From positions 1 through 64,000 of the forward strand of contig JAQSYI010000026.1 in the NCBI GenBank assembly GCA_029256185.1: a DNA stretch of 64,000 nt, read 5' to 3'. The DNA is from Paenibacillaceae bacterium (lineage in GTDB: Bacteria > Bacillota > Bacilli > Paenibacillales > NBRC-103111). The translations under genes and the position numbers were made by a program. Below are positions 16,652-23,778 of the stretch, piece by piece. Numbering within the stretch: the stretch's first letter is position 1; every line of letters begins with the position of its first letter. The notes beneath the pieces are model-generated. The model was not told where the DNA came from. It saw only the letters and a list, made by a program, of their open reading frames with translations, and searched no databases.

Positions 16652-17314
16652 CTATTTCTTCCCTGTTTTCTTCGCCGGCGCGGGAAACAACGGGACAACA
16701 GGCGTCTTGGCCAAACTTTCTATCAGCACTCTCCGGTCCATGAGATGGATATCCAATCCGGCAGCCTCCTTGCGCGCCTGGGAGGTGAAGCTGGAGTTGG
16801 TAATGTACCAGATATTGCATCCGCCAGCGGCAGATTCATGCTTCCGGCAGCGTGTCCAGGCTGCAGCAATGCTGTCCCGGGTCAGCTTGCGCTTGCCGGT
16901 ATGGAGCACTGCCATCATCCGGGTCTCATCCTTATCCAGATACAAAAGCGTCCCTGACGCTTCCGTAGGCCCCAATTCGATGCTCCAGCCTTCCTTGCAG
17001 CCGATCCCGCTGATATATTGGGCGAACTGTTCCCCGTTCATCCCGTCTACCCGCTTGATGCGGGAGTTGGCCAGCAGCACATCCTTGTGATACCGACGGA
17101 GTTTCACTGTAACCACTGCCACAAGCGTCAAGATCACGGCAGCGAGCAAATAATTAAACCAAGGATCGCCCACACTGGCTCCGTAATAGCGGAACAGGGT
17201 GGTGTTGGCGATAAACAGCACCAGCAGCCCGCTCATCCACGTAACAGCAAGCTCCAGGGAATGATTCCATACTTTTTTCTTGGGCGACATACCGGCCGTA
17301 TACCCCCTTTTCAT
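16652..17314 (-). CDS. Membrane protein with degenerate Mrr-type nuclease fold
   Basis: 220 residues from ATG at 17314 (TGGAG upstream; ATG at 17290 is an alternative). Two transmembrane segments near residues 24-40 and 52-70 are followed by a cytoplasmic domain. Its end, NIWYITNSSFTSQARKEAAG then DIHLMDRRVLIESL, matches the last part of Mrr-cat (PD-(D/E)xK) nucleases. The expected GxD...QxK catalytic core is not visible: the corresponding stretch reads GTLLYLDKDETRMMAVLHT. It is thus probably a catalytically dead or altered nuclease fold anchored in the membrane. Function unknown; apparently monocistronic. Confidence 0.7.
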   Translation of the reverse strand: MKRGYTAGMSPKKKVWNHSLELAVTWMSGLLVLFIANTTLFRYYGASVGDPWFNYLLAAVILTLVAVVTVKLRRYHKDVLLANSRIKRVDGMNGEQFAQYISGIGCKEGWSIELGPTEASGTLLYLDKDETRMMAVLHTGKRKLTRDSIAAAWTRCRKHESAAGGCNIWYITNSSFTSQARKEAAGLDIHLMDRRVLIESLAKTPVVPLFPAPAKKTGKK

Positions 17315-17404
17315 TATTTATCTCCAACGGTCGATTTGTCGAATTTTAACTATTATATCATCTTTTTCTGACACTTTTGTCCGTCTATAGACCCAATCGG
17401 CGCA

Positions 17405-17446
17405 TAAAAAGCCCCTTATTCTCATCCGGAGAGAGACTAAGGGGCT
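17405..17446 (-). terminator. Terminator of the thiamine-precursor operon
   Basis: Arms AGCCCCTTA (17410-17418) and TAAGGGGCT (17438-17446); on the minus strand followed by TTTTTATG. It lies 24 nt after the thiY stop. Confidence 0.8.
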
Positions 17447-17469
17447 ACTGATGCCATCTCTGGCAGCTT

Positions 17470-18471
17470 CTACAGATTCCGGAAAGCGTCTTTGGCGGCG
17501 GGTGTTGTCCTCAATTGCTCCACCTGCTTCAGCCAGTCTATCACCGACTGCCATGATGCCTCCGATTGGGCGCCGAACTTCTCCTTGCCCGGGTCCATCA
17601 ACGGCAGTAAAATGTGCAAGCTCTGCTTCTCCACCTCGGGATCCAACGGGAAATCCTTGTTCTGCTGCTCCAGCAGATTGTTCAGGGATGCTTCAGGATT
17701 TTTGACAGTGTACTCATAGCCCTTGGCCGCGGCGTCAATGAACTTCTTGATGGTTTCGGCTTTTTTGTCCAAACCGTCCTCGCTTGCAGTAAGCACCAGC
17801 TCATAATAGTCGGGCACGCCATATTTTACCGGATCGAATGCGCCCAGCTTGAAGCCTTCCTTTTCCATCAGAAGCTTCTCATGATTGATATATCCGCCGA
17901 TAATCCCGTCTACCTTCTTGGTAGTCAGGGCCGGAATCAGATCCCAGCCGATGTCGGTAAATTTCACCTTGGCCGGGTCTCCCCCGTCTGCCTTGACCAT
18001 GGTATCGATCATCCCCTCATCCAGAGGAATGGAGGGATAGCCGATTGTTTTGCCCTCCAGATCCTTGGGGCGCTTGATCCCGCTCTCCTCCAGCACGAAC
18101 AATTGGTTCAAGGGATGGCGCACAATTGCCGCCACAGCTACCACGGGAATATCCTCCGCCCGGGAGATGGCCACCACCGTCTGGTAGCTCAGGGCCAGAT
18201 CAGCCTTGCCTGCGGCAAGCAGCTTGACCGCATCATCCGTACCGGCGGGTGTCTCCAGTTTAACCTTTAATCCCGCCTCCTTGAAGTATCCTTCCTTCTC
18301 CGCCGCGAACAAGAAGGAATGAACCGCATTGGGATACCAATCCAGCAGTACAGTAAGCTCCTGCTCCCCTTCCCCGCTGCCCGCCCCTTCTTTTGCGCTT
18401 CCGCAGCCTGCCGCTGTCAACATTGCCGCCGCCATGACTGCCGCCAGACCGCATTTCCAAACTTTCAGCAT
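17470..18471 (-). CDS. thiY: Thiamine-precursor ABC transporter, substrate-binding lipoprotein
   Basis: 333 residues from ATG at 18471 (GAGAGG upstream). A lipoprotein signal peptide ends LTAAGC, so mature Cys is anchored in the membrane. The body is of the NMT1/THI5 type: LTVLLDWYPNAVHSFLFAA, FKEAGLKVKLE, GKADLALSYQTVV. ThiY proteins of this family bind pyrimidine precursors such as formylaminopyrimidine. Location at the end of a TPP-riboswitch operon with tenA, thiZ and thiX fits salvage of thiamine breakdown products. A hairpin at 18541-18593 separates it from thiX and may stabilise its transcript. Confidence 0.88.
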   Translation of the reverse strand: MLKVWKCGLAAVMAAAMLTAAGCGSAKEGAGSGEGEQELTVLLDWYPNAVHSFLFAAEKEGYFKEAGLKVKLETPAGTDDAVKLLAAGKADLALSYQTVVAISRAEDIPVVAVAAIVRHPLNQLFVLEESGIKRPKDLEGKTIGYPSIPLDEGMIDTMVKADGGDPAKVKFTDIGWDLIPALTTKKVDGIIGGYINHEKLLMEKEGFKLGAFDPVKYGVPDYYELVLTASEDGLDKKAETIKKFIDAAAKGYEYTVKNPEASLNNLLEQQNKDFPLDPEVEKQSLHILLPLMDPGKEKFGAQSEASWQSVIDWLKQVEQLRTTPAAKDAFRNL

Positions 18472-18540
18472 AATACCTCTCTCCCTCACTCACTTATTTT
18501 TTTACGAAAATGCCGGACTGGGGCATTTTCATTCGGGGGC

Positions 18541-18593
18541 TCCCCCAAAAGTACTCGGACTTTACTTCGAAGCATCTCGTCACTTTTGGGGGA
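18541..18593 (-). repeat. Perfect 12-bp inverted repeat between thiX and thiY
   Basis: Arms TCCCCCAAAAGT (18541-18552) and ACTTTTGGGGGA (18582-18593) with a 29-nt loop. No T-tract follows on the minus strand. Hairpins between transporter genes often protect the downstream binding-protein mRNA; a small insertion is the alternative. Confidence 0.75.
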
Positions 18594-18636
18594 TTGTTTT
18601 ATGATCTGATATATAAGCGGCATTGCGGAATGCTCC

Positions 18637-19398
18637 TTATTCAGGGGGATTCCGCCGCCATGAAAACACCCGGCTCTCCAGCCACTTGGCCAAAAGAAAC
18701 ATCATAATTCCCAACAGGGACAGCACCAGCACACCGGCAAAAACCGCTTCGGCCCGCAGCATGCTGGAGGCCCGTTTGGTGTAAGTGCCCAGACCCGAAT
18801 CAGCTCCCAGCCATTCGCCGATGGTGGCTCCGCCGATGCTGAACGTGGCAGCCACCTTCAATCCGGTGAAGAAGGAGGGCAGCGCCGACGGGATCTTCAG
18901 CTTGCGGAATATCTGGCGGCTGCTTGCCCCCATGGTCTTCATCAGCTCCAGCGTACCTTCGTCCGTCCGGCGGAAGCCGTCCACGGTGCCCACTGCAATC
19001 GGGAAAAATGTAAACAGGATGACAATGGCAACCTTGCTCCATATTTCATAACCGAACCACATCACCATAATAGGCGACAGGGCCACAATGGGGATGGTCT
19101 GGGAAGCGATGAGCAAGGGATACAGCATTCTTCGGGCCAGCCCGAAGCTTTCGATAAGCGCCGCCAGCAAAACACCGAAGATGACGGAGAAAACCAGCCC
19201 GATCAACGCCTCCTGCAGCGTGTACAGGGAATGCCTCAGAAGCAGTGCCCTCGTCTCCCAGATGGAGACAAGCACGGACGAAAGCCTGGGCACAAGATAG
19301 TGGGGAACCTGCAGCGTCCGCGTCGCCGTCTCCCACAGAGCGGCTAGCAGCACAAAAAAACCGGCTGCCGGACCATACTTATACAGCAGCGCCTTCAT
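18637..19398 (-). CDS. thiX: Thiamine-precursor ABC transporter, permease
   Basis: 253 residues; the ATG overlaps the thiZ stop by four bases. About six transmembrane segments and the EAA loop EGTLELMKTMGASSRQIF that contacts the ATPase. Belongs to the SsuC/TauC/ThiX type of binding-protein-dependent permease. Works with ThiZ and lipoprotein ThiY to import a pyrimidine precursor of thiamine. Confidence 0.88.
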   Translation of the reverse strand: MKALLYKYGPAAGFFVLLAALWETATRTLQVPHYLVPRLSSVLVSIWETRALLLRHSLYTLQEALIGLVFSVIFGVLLAALIESFGLARRMLYPLLIASQTIPIVALSPIMVMWFGYEIWSKVAIVILFTFFPIAVGTVDGFRRTDEGTLELMKTMGASSRQIFRKLKIPSALPSFFTGLKVAATFSIGGATIGEWLGADSGLGTYTKRASSMLRAEAVFAGVLVLSLLGIMMFLLAKWLESRVFSWRRNPPE

Positions 19399-20201
19399 TG
19401 GCGCTCACCTCCTCCGCTCCTGTCCGAATGAAGACTGCCGCCCCTTAGCAGCCGGAGAATGTCTTGCTTGGCTGAGAACAAGGAGGAGTCGGCCAGAGCC
19501 TCATAGCTTCGCGGGCGGGACAGAGGGACGCTGAATTCCCGCAGTCTGCGGATGGGAGACTCGTGAGCCACGAGCACCCGGTCGGACAGGAACAGCGCCT
19601 CCTCCACATCATGGGTAATGAACATCACGGTGCAGCGGTGGCGCTCCCATATCTCCAGCAGCCATTCCTGCATATGAAGCCGGGTAATGGCATCGAGGGA
19701 GCTGAACGGCTCATCCAGGAGCAGAAGCTCATAACCGCACAGCAGAGTGCGCAGGAAGGAAACCCGCTGCCGCATCCCTCCTGACAGCTCCGCCGGATAG
19801 CTGTTTTCCTTGCCCTCCAGCCCGAAGGACGGGAGCAGCTCCAGAACCCGGCGCTTCGCCTCCTTGCGGGGCACTCCGGCTATTTCCAGGCCAAGCGAAG
19901 CGTTCTCCCATACATTCCGCCAAGGCATCAGGCAGTCCTGCTGGGGCATGTAGCCTACACGGCCACGGGGCCCGGCTGACCCCAATCCGGCTTGTTCCGC
20001 CAGGCGGATCGTTCCCGCCTCCGGCTCAAGCAGCCCGGCGATCAGCCGGAACAGCGTGGTTTTGCCCACTCCGCTCGGCGCCAGAAAGGAAACGAATTCC
20101 CCTTGCCGGATGAGGAAATCCAGCTTGTCGAACAATTGAATTTCGGGAGTGAAGGAATAGGTCAGTCCTTCGACGGCAAGCACATCCCGGTCCGCTTCCA
20201 T
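19395..20201 (-). CDS. thiZ: Thiamine-precursor ABC transporter, ATPase
   Basis: 268 residues from ATG at 20201, five bases after the tenA stop; a GTG at 20219 is in frame but too close to the only AGGA. Walker A APSGVGKTT (first Gly replaced by Ala), Q-loop YMPQQDCLMPW, signature LSGGMRQRVSF, Walker B LLLLDEPFSSLD and switch HDVEEAL. SsuB/TauB-type ATPase driving ThiX. Confidence 0.88.
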   Translation of the reverse strand: MEADRDVLAVEGLTYSFTPEIQLFDKLDFLIRQGEFVSFLAPSGVGKTTLFRLIAGLLEPEAGTIRLAEQAGLGSAGPRGRVGYMPQQDCLMPWRNVWENASLGLEIAGVPRKEAKRRVLELLPSFGLEGKENSYPAELSGGMRQRVSFLRTLLCGYELLLLDEPFSSLDAITRLHMQEWLLEIWERHRCTVMFITHDVEEALFLSDRVLVAHESPIRRLREFSVPLSRPRSYEALADSSLFSAKQDILRLLRGGSLHSDRSGGGERQ

Positions 20202-20206
20202 TCTGC

Positions 20207-20917
20207 TCAAACCTGCCACTCCTCTTGGGCGCGCTTCTCCGGAGAGCCGGAATCACCGGGATCCCCCTGATACGCCATCTCCCAGAAGGAATATTCATAT
20301 CGGGAGGCCGTGTTGAAATGCTCCTGCAGCAGCTGCCGCTCTTGTTCGGACAAACCCTCGGCCAGACGGTCCATCAGCCCGATGCACCAGCGGGCCAGCT
20401 CGCCGAATTCCTCCGAGGAATACATCAAGACCCACTCGCCATACAACGGATGAGAGAGTGCGCCGGGATGCTGCGCTATAGCTGTGCCAATCTCCCAGTA
20501 GCTCCACATGCAGGGCAGCAGCACTGCGGTCAGCTCTGCCAGCGATCCGGAGCCCGCCGTATCCAGGAGGTATCGGGTATACGCCATGGTGGCGGGGGCC
20601 GGCCGGGTCTGCTCCAACGCCTCGCGGCTTATGCCCAGGCGGGCTGCATATTGCCGGTGAAGCTCCATCTCCGTATTCAATGTGCCTTCGAGCAGCCTGG
20701 CGAACATCCCCATGGTCTCCAGATCCTCCGCCTTGATGCTTCCGTAAGCAAAGATTCTGGCGTAATCAATCAGATAAATATAATCCTGTTTCATATAATA
20801 AGCGAACCGGTCCGGCGGCAGGGTTCCATCCCGCAGTCCGGCAAGAAAAGGGTGCCGGTGGTTCTCTTCCCATATTTCCCGGGCATGGTCATGCAAAATC
20901 TGTGAAAATGGGATCAT
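20207..20917 (-). CDS. tenA: Aminopyrimidine aminohydrolase (thiaminase II)
   Basis: 236 residues from ATG at 20917 (MIPFSQIL), with AGGAGCGAGGAG upstream; the upstream in-frame ATG overlaps that site. TenA fold: HPFLAGLRDGTLPPDRFAYYMKQDY, the catalytic Cys in AVLLPCMWSYWEIG, and the C-terminal Glu in YEYSFWEMAY. TenA hydrolyses aminomethyl-aminopyrimidine to HMP, salvaging degraded thiamine. First gene of the operon, right behind the TPP riboswitch terminator. Confidence 0.95.
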   Translation of the reverse strand: MIPFSQILHDHAREIWEENHRHPFLAGLRDGTLPPDRFAYYMKQDYIYLIDYARIFAYGSIKAEDLETMGMFARLLEGTLNTEMELHRQYAARLGISREALEQTRPAPATMAYTRYLLDTAGSGSLAELTAVLLPCMWSYWEIGTAIAQHPGALSHPLYGEWVLMYSSEEFGELARWCIGLMDRLAEGLSEQERQLLQEHFNTASRYEYSFWEMAYQGDPGDSGSPEKRAQEEWQV

Positions 20918-20945
20918 TTCTCCTCGCTCCTTTCCCAAATTACAG

Positions 20946-20975
20946 CAAAAAAACCATTCGAGAATAAACGAATGG
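20946..20975 (-). terminator. Intrinsic terminator of the TPP riboswitch
   Basis: On the minus strand CCATTCG-TTTATTCT-CGAATGG is followed by eight T residues, 10 nt past the aptamer and about 30 nt before tenA. This is the expression platform: TPP binding should favour this hairpin and stop transcription. Confidence 0.9.
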
Positions 20976-20984
20976 CCGTCAGGC

Positions 20985-21082
20985 TCGTCAATTCTCTACG
21001 CCAGCATTACCTGGATCAGATAAACGGTCAGGAACAATTACAAAACGGTTCCAATCTCAGCCGGACTACATCCAGCCCCCGT
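20985..21082 (-). promoter_or_regulatory. TPP riboswitch (THI element)
   Basis: Read on the minus strand the leader contains GGGGGCTGGATG, then CCGGCTGAGATTGG and CTGATCCAGGTAATGCTGG with CGTAGAGAA. These are the conserved CUGAGA pyrimidine sensor and the CUGAUC-GGAUAAUGC-AGCGUAG-like pyrophosphate-sensing parts. It controls the tenA-thiZXY operon by terminating transcription when TPP is abundant. Confidence 0.95.
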
Positions 21083-21227
21083 AAACGCGTATGCGATTAC
21101 AATTACTATAATGGAAGTTGGCCCGTTTGGCAATCCTTAATGAATAAACCTTGAATTGAATATTCCTAAGCGGCTGATCCGGTGCGTGACATATTTTTAT
21201 CGGGTATGGTAGTATAGGAGGTATTGA

Positions 21228-21284
21228 ATGCCAAAGAAAACAGGTGACTATAGGCTATGTCCAAACGCTTTTTTCGATTGCTGA
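21228..21284 (+). CDS. Short upstream ORF overlapping the psd start
   Basis: TAGGAGG at 21215-21221 is ideally placed for ATG at 21228, which opens an 18-codon frame (MPKKTGDYRLCPN...) ending at 21284, inside psd and out of frame with it. The psd ATG at 21257 has only a weak site of its own. Possibly a leader that couples or limits psd translation; the peptide itself may be meaningless. Confidence 0.35.
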   Translation: MPKKTGDYRLCPNAFFDC

Positions 21285-22063
21285 CTGAACTGTCCTCCCG
21301 CAAAAGCATCTCCCGGTTGACCGGGACGTTCGCCAAATCCAGAGCGAGCCGCCGTCTGATTCCCTGGTTCGCCCGCTCCTACGGAATCCGGATTGAGGAT
21401 GCGGAGAAGCATGTGCGTGAGTATGCATCGCTGAACGACTTTTTCTCCCGCCGTCTGAAGCCTGGCTTGCGTCCGGTGGATTCCGCCGCCGATACGGTGG
21501 TAAGCCCGGTGGATTCCCTGATTACCGGCATCGGCCCTATTCATGAAGGACAGATGCTGCAGATCAAGGGGCAGGACTATACCATTGAGGAACTGCTCAA
21601 CAGCTCCCCGCGGGCCGTAAGCTATACCAACGGCTGCTTCATGGTGCTCTACCTGAGTCCCACCGACTACCACCGGATTCATTCACCCGTAGCCGGCCGG
21701 ATTCTGGAGAAAGAGCATATTCCGGGCAAGGTCTATCCTGTCAATGACTTCGGGCTTGTTCACATGCGGCGGGTGCTGTCGCGCAATGAACGGCTGGTTA
21801 CTTATATCCGTCATGCCCAGGGAGAGCTTGCCGTGGTTAAGGTAGGGGCCATGAATGTCAGCAGCATCCAGTATGTGTCTCCCCTGCCGAATGTGCTCGA
21901 GCGCGGCGGAGATTTGGCTTACTTCGAATTCGGCTCCACTGTGGTGCTTTTGTTCGAGAATAATAGCTTTACTCCAAGAGACGGACTCGCCGTTGGCGTT
22001 AAGGTGAGGATGGGGGAAGCCCTCGGCGTTCTCCATGACAAGTCCCGGCCCAAGGAAGCTTAA
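21257..22063 (+). CDS. psd: Phosphatidylserine decarboxylase proenzyme
   Basis: 268 residues. The self-cleavage motif FGST (in FEFGSTVVLLF) gives the pyruvoyl group; other family marks are SPVDSLITGIG, DYHRIHSPVAGRI and VNDFGLVHMRRVLSRNERL. It decarboxylates phosphatidylserine to phosphatidylethanolamine at the membrane. Length is normal for the bacterial class. Transcribed divergently from the thiamine operon. A hairpin follows the stop. Confidence 0.95.
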   Translation: MSKRFFRLLTELSSRKSISRLTGTFAKSRASRRLIPWFARSYGIRIEDAEKHVREYASLNDFFSRRLKPGLRPVDSAADTVVSPVDSLITGIGPIHEGQMLQIKGQDYTIEELLNSSPRAVSYTNGCFMVLYLSPTDYHRIHSPVAGRILEKEHIPGKVYPVNDFGLVHMRRVLSRNERLVTYIRHAQGELAVVKVGAMNVSSIQYVSPLPNVLERGGDLAYFEFGSTVVLLFENNSFTPRDGLAVGVKVRMGEALGVLHDKSRPKEA

Positions 22064-22092
22064 AACCCGGCACCGCCTATTATACTGCCTGC

Positions 22093-22133
22093 AACCGGCT
22101 TCGCTGCGCTGAAAATGCGCGGATGAAGTCGGT
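22093..22133 (+). terminator. Probable hairpin after psd
   Basis: Imperfect arms AACCGGCTTC (22093-22102) and GAAGTCGGTT (22124-22133) with an inner GCGC pairing, followed by TATATATTTTGC. A weak terminator. Confidence 0.5.
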
Positions 22134-22168
22134 TTATATATTTTGCTTGCCAGAGAGGAGAGAAACAA

Positions 22169-23428
22169 TTGTCAGCCACATCCACCCCATTTCCCAACGG
22201 CTCGGGAGCCAAGAACCAACCCTTCAATTCCTTCGGCCAGGCTACCATATACGGCATCCTGTTTGCCATCAGCCTGGTGCATCTGCTTAATGACTCCATG
22301 CAGTCGGTCATCCAGGCCATTCTGCCGATTCTGCAAGAGGAGATGAGTCTGTCTTATCTTCAGGTAGGCTTCATCACCTTCGGCCTGAACCTGACCGCTT
22401 CCATTCTCCAGCCTGTCGTGGGCTTATACACGGATAAGAATCCCTCCCCCTGGCTGCTTCCGGCAGGGATGGTCGCCAGCTTCTGCGGCATGCTGACGCT
22501 GGCCTTCGCCTCCCAATATTGGCTGGTGATTGCCGCGGTAATCATGGTGGGAATGGGCTCTGCCGTATTTCACCCCGAGGGCTCCCGAGTGGCCAATATG
22601 GCCGCCTCCAGCTCCCAGCGCGGACTGGCTCAGTCTATCTTCCAGGTAGGAGGCAATGCGGGACAATCTCTCGGGCCCATTATGACCGCCCTGATCTTCG
22701 TACAGGCCAAACAATTTGGCGCCATCTGGTTTACCATCGTGGCCGCGGCGGCCGTCTTTGTGCAATGGCATGTGGCCAAGTGGTACCGCTCCTTTCTCAG
22801 AGCGAACCCCAGAGCGGCAAGAAGCAGCCAGGCCGCTGTCTTCAGCCCGGAGCGCAAGCGCAAGATCCGCAACGCCCTGATCATGCTGGTCACTCTGGTG
22901 TTCGCCCGTTCCTGGTACAGCGCCTGCATCAGCAATTATTACGCCTTCTATCTGCGGGATGTGCTTCATACCGGCGTGGGCAACGCCCAATGGTACATCT
23001 TCTGCTTTCTCGGCGCCGGAGCCATTGGCACCTTCTTCGGCGGGCCGCTCGGAGACCGCTTCGGCCGGAAAAATGTGCTGTTCTTCTCCATGCTTGGCGC
23101 AGCTCCCTTTGCCCTGGTGCTTCCGTACGCCAACACGTTCTGGGCTTACCCCATTCTGGCTGTCATGGGCTTCATTCTGCTCTCCAGCTTCTCGGTAACC
23201 GTGGTTTATGCCCAGGAGCTGGTCCCCGGCAAAATCGGCACGGTATCCGGTCTGATCACCGGCCTTGCCTTCGGCATGGGAGCCCTTGGCTCCGTTGCCC
23301 TGGGATGGATGGCCGACTCCACCGGCATCAGCTTCGTGATGAAGATATGCTCCTTCCTGCCGCTGCTGGGACTGCTCACCTTCCTGCTTCCCTCCGACCG
23401 GATTGTCAGGACCTGGACGGGAGAATAA
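22169..23428 (+). CDS. MFS exporter, fosmidomycin-resistance type
   Basis: 419 residues from a TTG start at 22169, preceded by GAGAGGAG at 7-nt spacing. Twelve predicted transmembrane segments. GLYTDKNPSPWLLPAGM after helix 2, GSAVFHPEGSRVANMAA in helices 4-5 and GGPLGDRFGRKNVL are characteristic of the Fsr branch of the major facilitator superfamily. Such proteins export small phosphonates or sugars; the real substrate cannot be told from sequence. The first ~30 residues are polar and cytoplasmic. Confidence 0.85.
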   Translation: MSATSTPFPNGSGAKNQPFNSFGQATIYGILFAISLVHLLNDSMQSVIQAILPILQEEMSLSYLQVGFITFGLNLTASILQPVVGLYTDKNPSPWLLPAGMVASFCGMLTLAFASQYWLVIAAVIMVGMGSAVFHPEGSRVANMAASSSQRGLAQSIFQVGGNAGQSLGPIMTALIFVQAKQFGAIWFTIVAAAAVFVQWHVAKWYRSFLRANPRAARSSQAAVFSPERKRKIRNALIMLVTLVFARSWYSACISNYYAFYLRDVLHTGVGNAQWYIFCFLGAGAIGTFFGGPLGDRFGRKNVLFFSMLGAAPFALVLPYANTFWAYPILAVMGFILLSSFSVTVVYAQELVPGKIGTVSGLITGLAFGMGALGSVALGWMADSTGISFVMKICSFLPLLGLLTFLLPSDRIVRTWTGE

Positions 23429-23601
23429 ACCATTCCGTCTGGATTTACAATTTGTTTACATTTGATTCATTGTTTATTCACCTGCCGTTGTTACCATGTA
23501 AAGAACAATCGGCAGCACAGCTAGGCAAGGAAGCCCCACAAATTGGAGGCTTCTCTTTCGAGGCAGGTTCCCAACTGCTGGCGCTAGACCTCGGAAACCG
23601 A

Positions 23602-23639
23602 GCAAGGAGCCTGTCCCTACAGGCTCCTTGCTTTTTTTT
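23602..23639 (+). terminator. Strong terminator between exporter and LTA-synthase-like gene
   Basis: Perfect 13-bp arms GCAAGGAGCCTGT (23602-23614) and ACAGGCTCCTTGC (23619-23631) with a 4-nt loop and eight T residues. It is 173 nt past the exporter stop, so it may instead belong to a regulated leader of the next gene. Confidence 0.9.
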
Positions 23640-23684
23640 CAAAGTCTCAGAAAGCATACACGTGGAAGCGGCTCGACTTCTTGA

Positions 23685-23751
23685 CAAATGCGTTAGCGTC
23701 AAAAAGACGCCGATAGGCGTTTATCCTCGGCTGGCATTTGCGATTGCAAAT
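23685..23751 (+). promoter_or_regulatory. Leader with mutually exclusive hairpins upstream of the LTA-synthase-like gene
   Basis: CAAATGC (23685-23691) can pair with GCATTTG (23734-23740). The latter overlaps ATTTGC-GATT-GCAAAT (23736-23751), a perfect small hairpin. GCGTC/GACGC (23696-23710) overlaps ACGCC/GGCGT (23707-23720) in the same way. Overlapping alternatives directly before a start codon are typical of RNA switches, but I match it to no known class. Confidence 0.4.
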
Positions 23752-23778
23752 CCCTTAAAGACAGGAGTGATTCGCGCT

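Noticed and set aside
22519..23778. N-terminal extension of the LTA-synthase-like frame by about 420 residues
   Set aside because: This part overlaps the exporter gene in another frame and includes the terminator; the true start at 23779 has a ribosome site and is followed by membrane helices.
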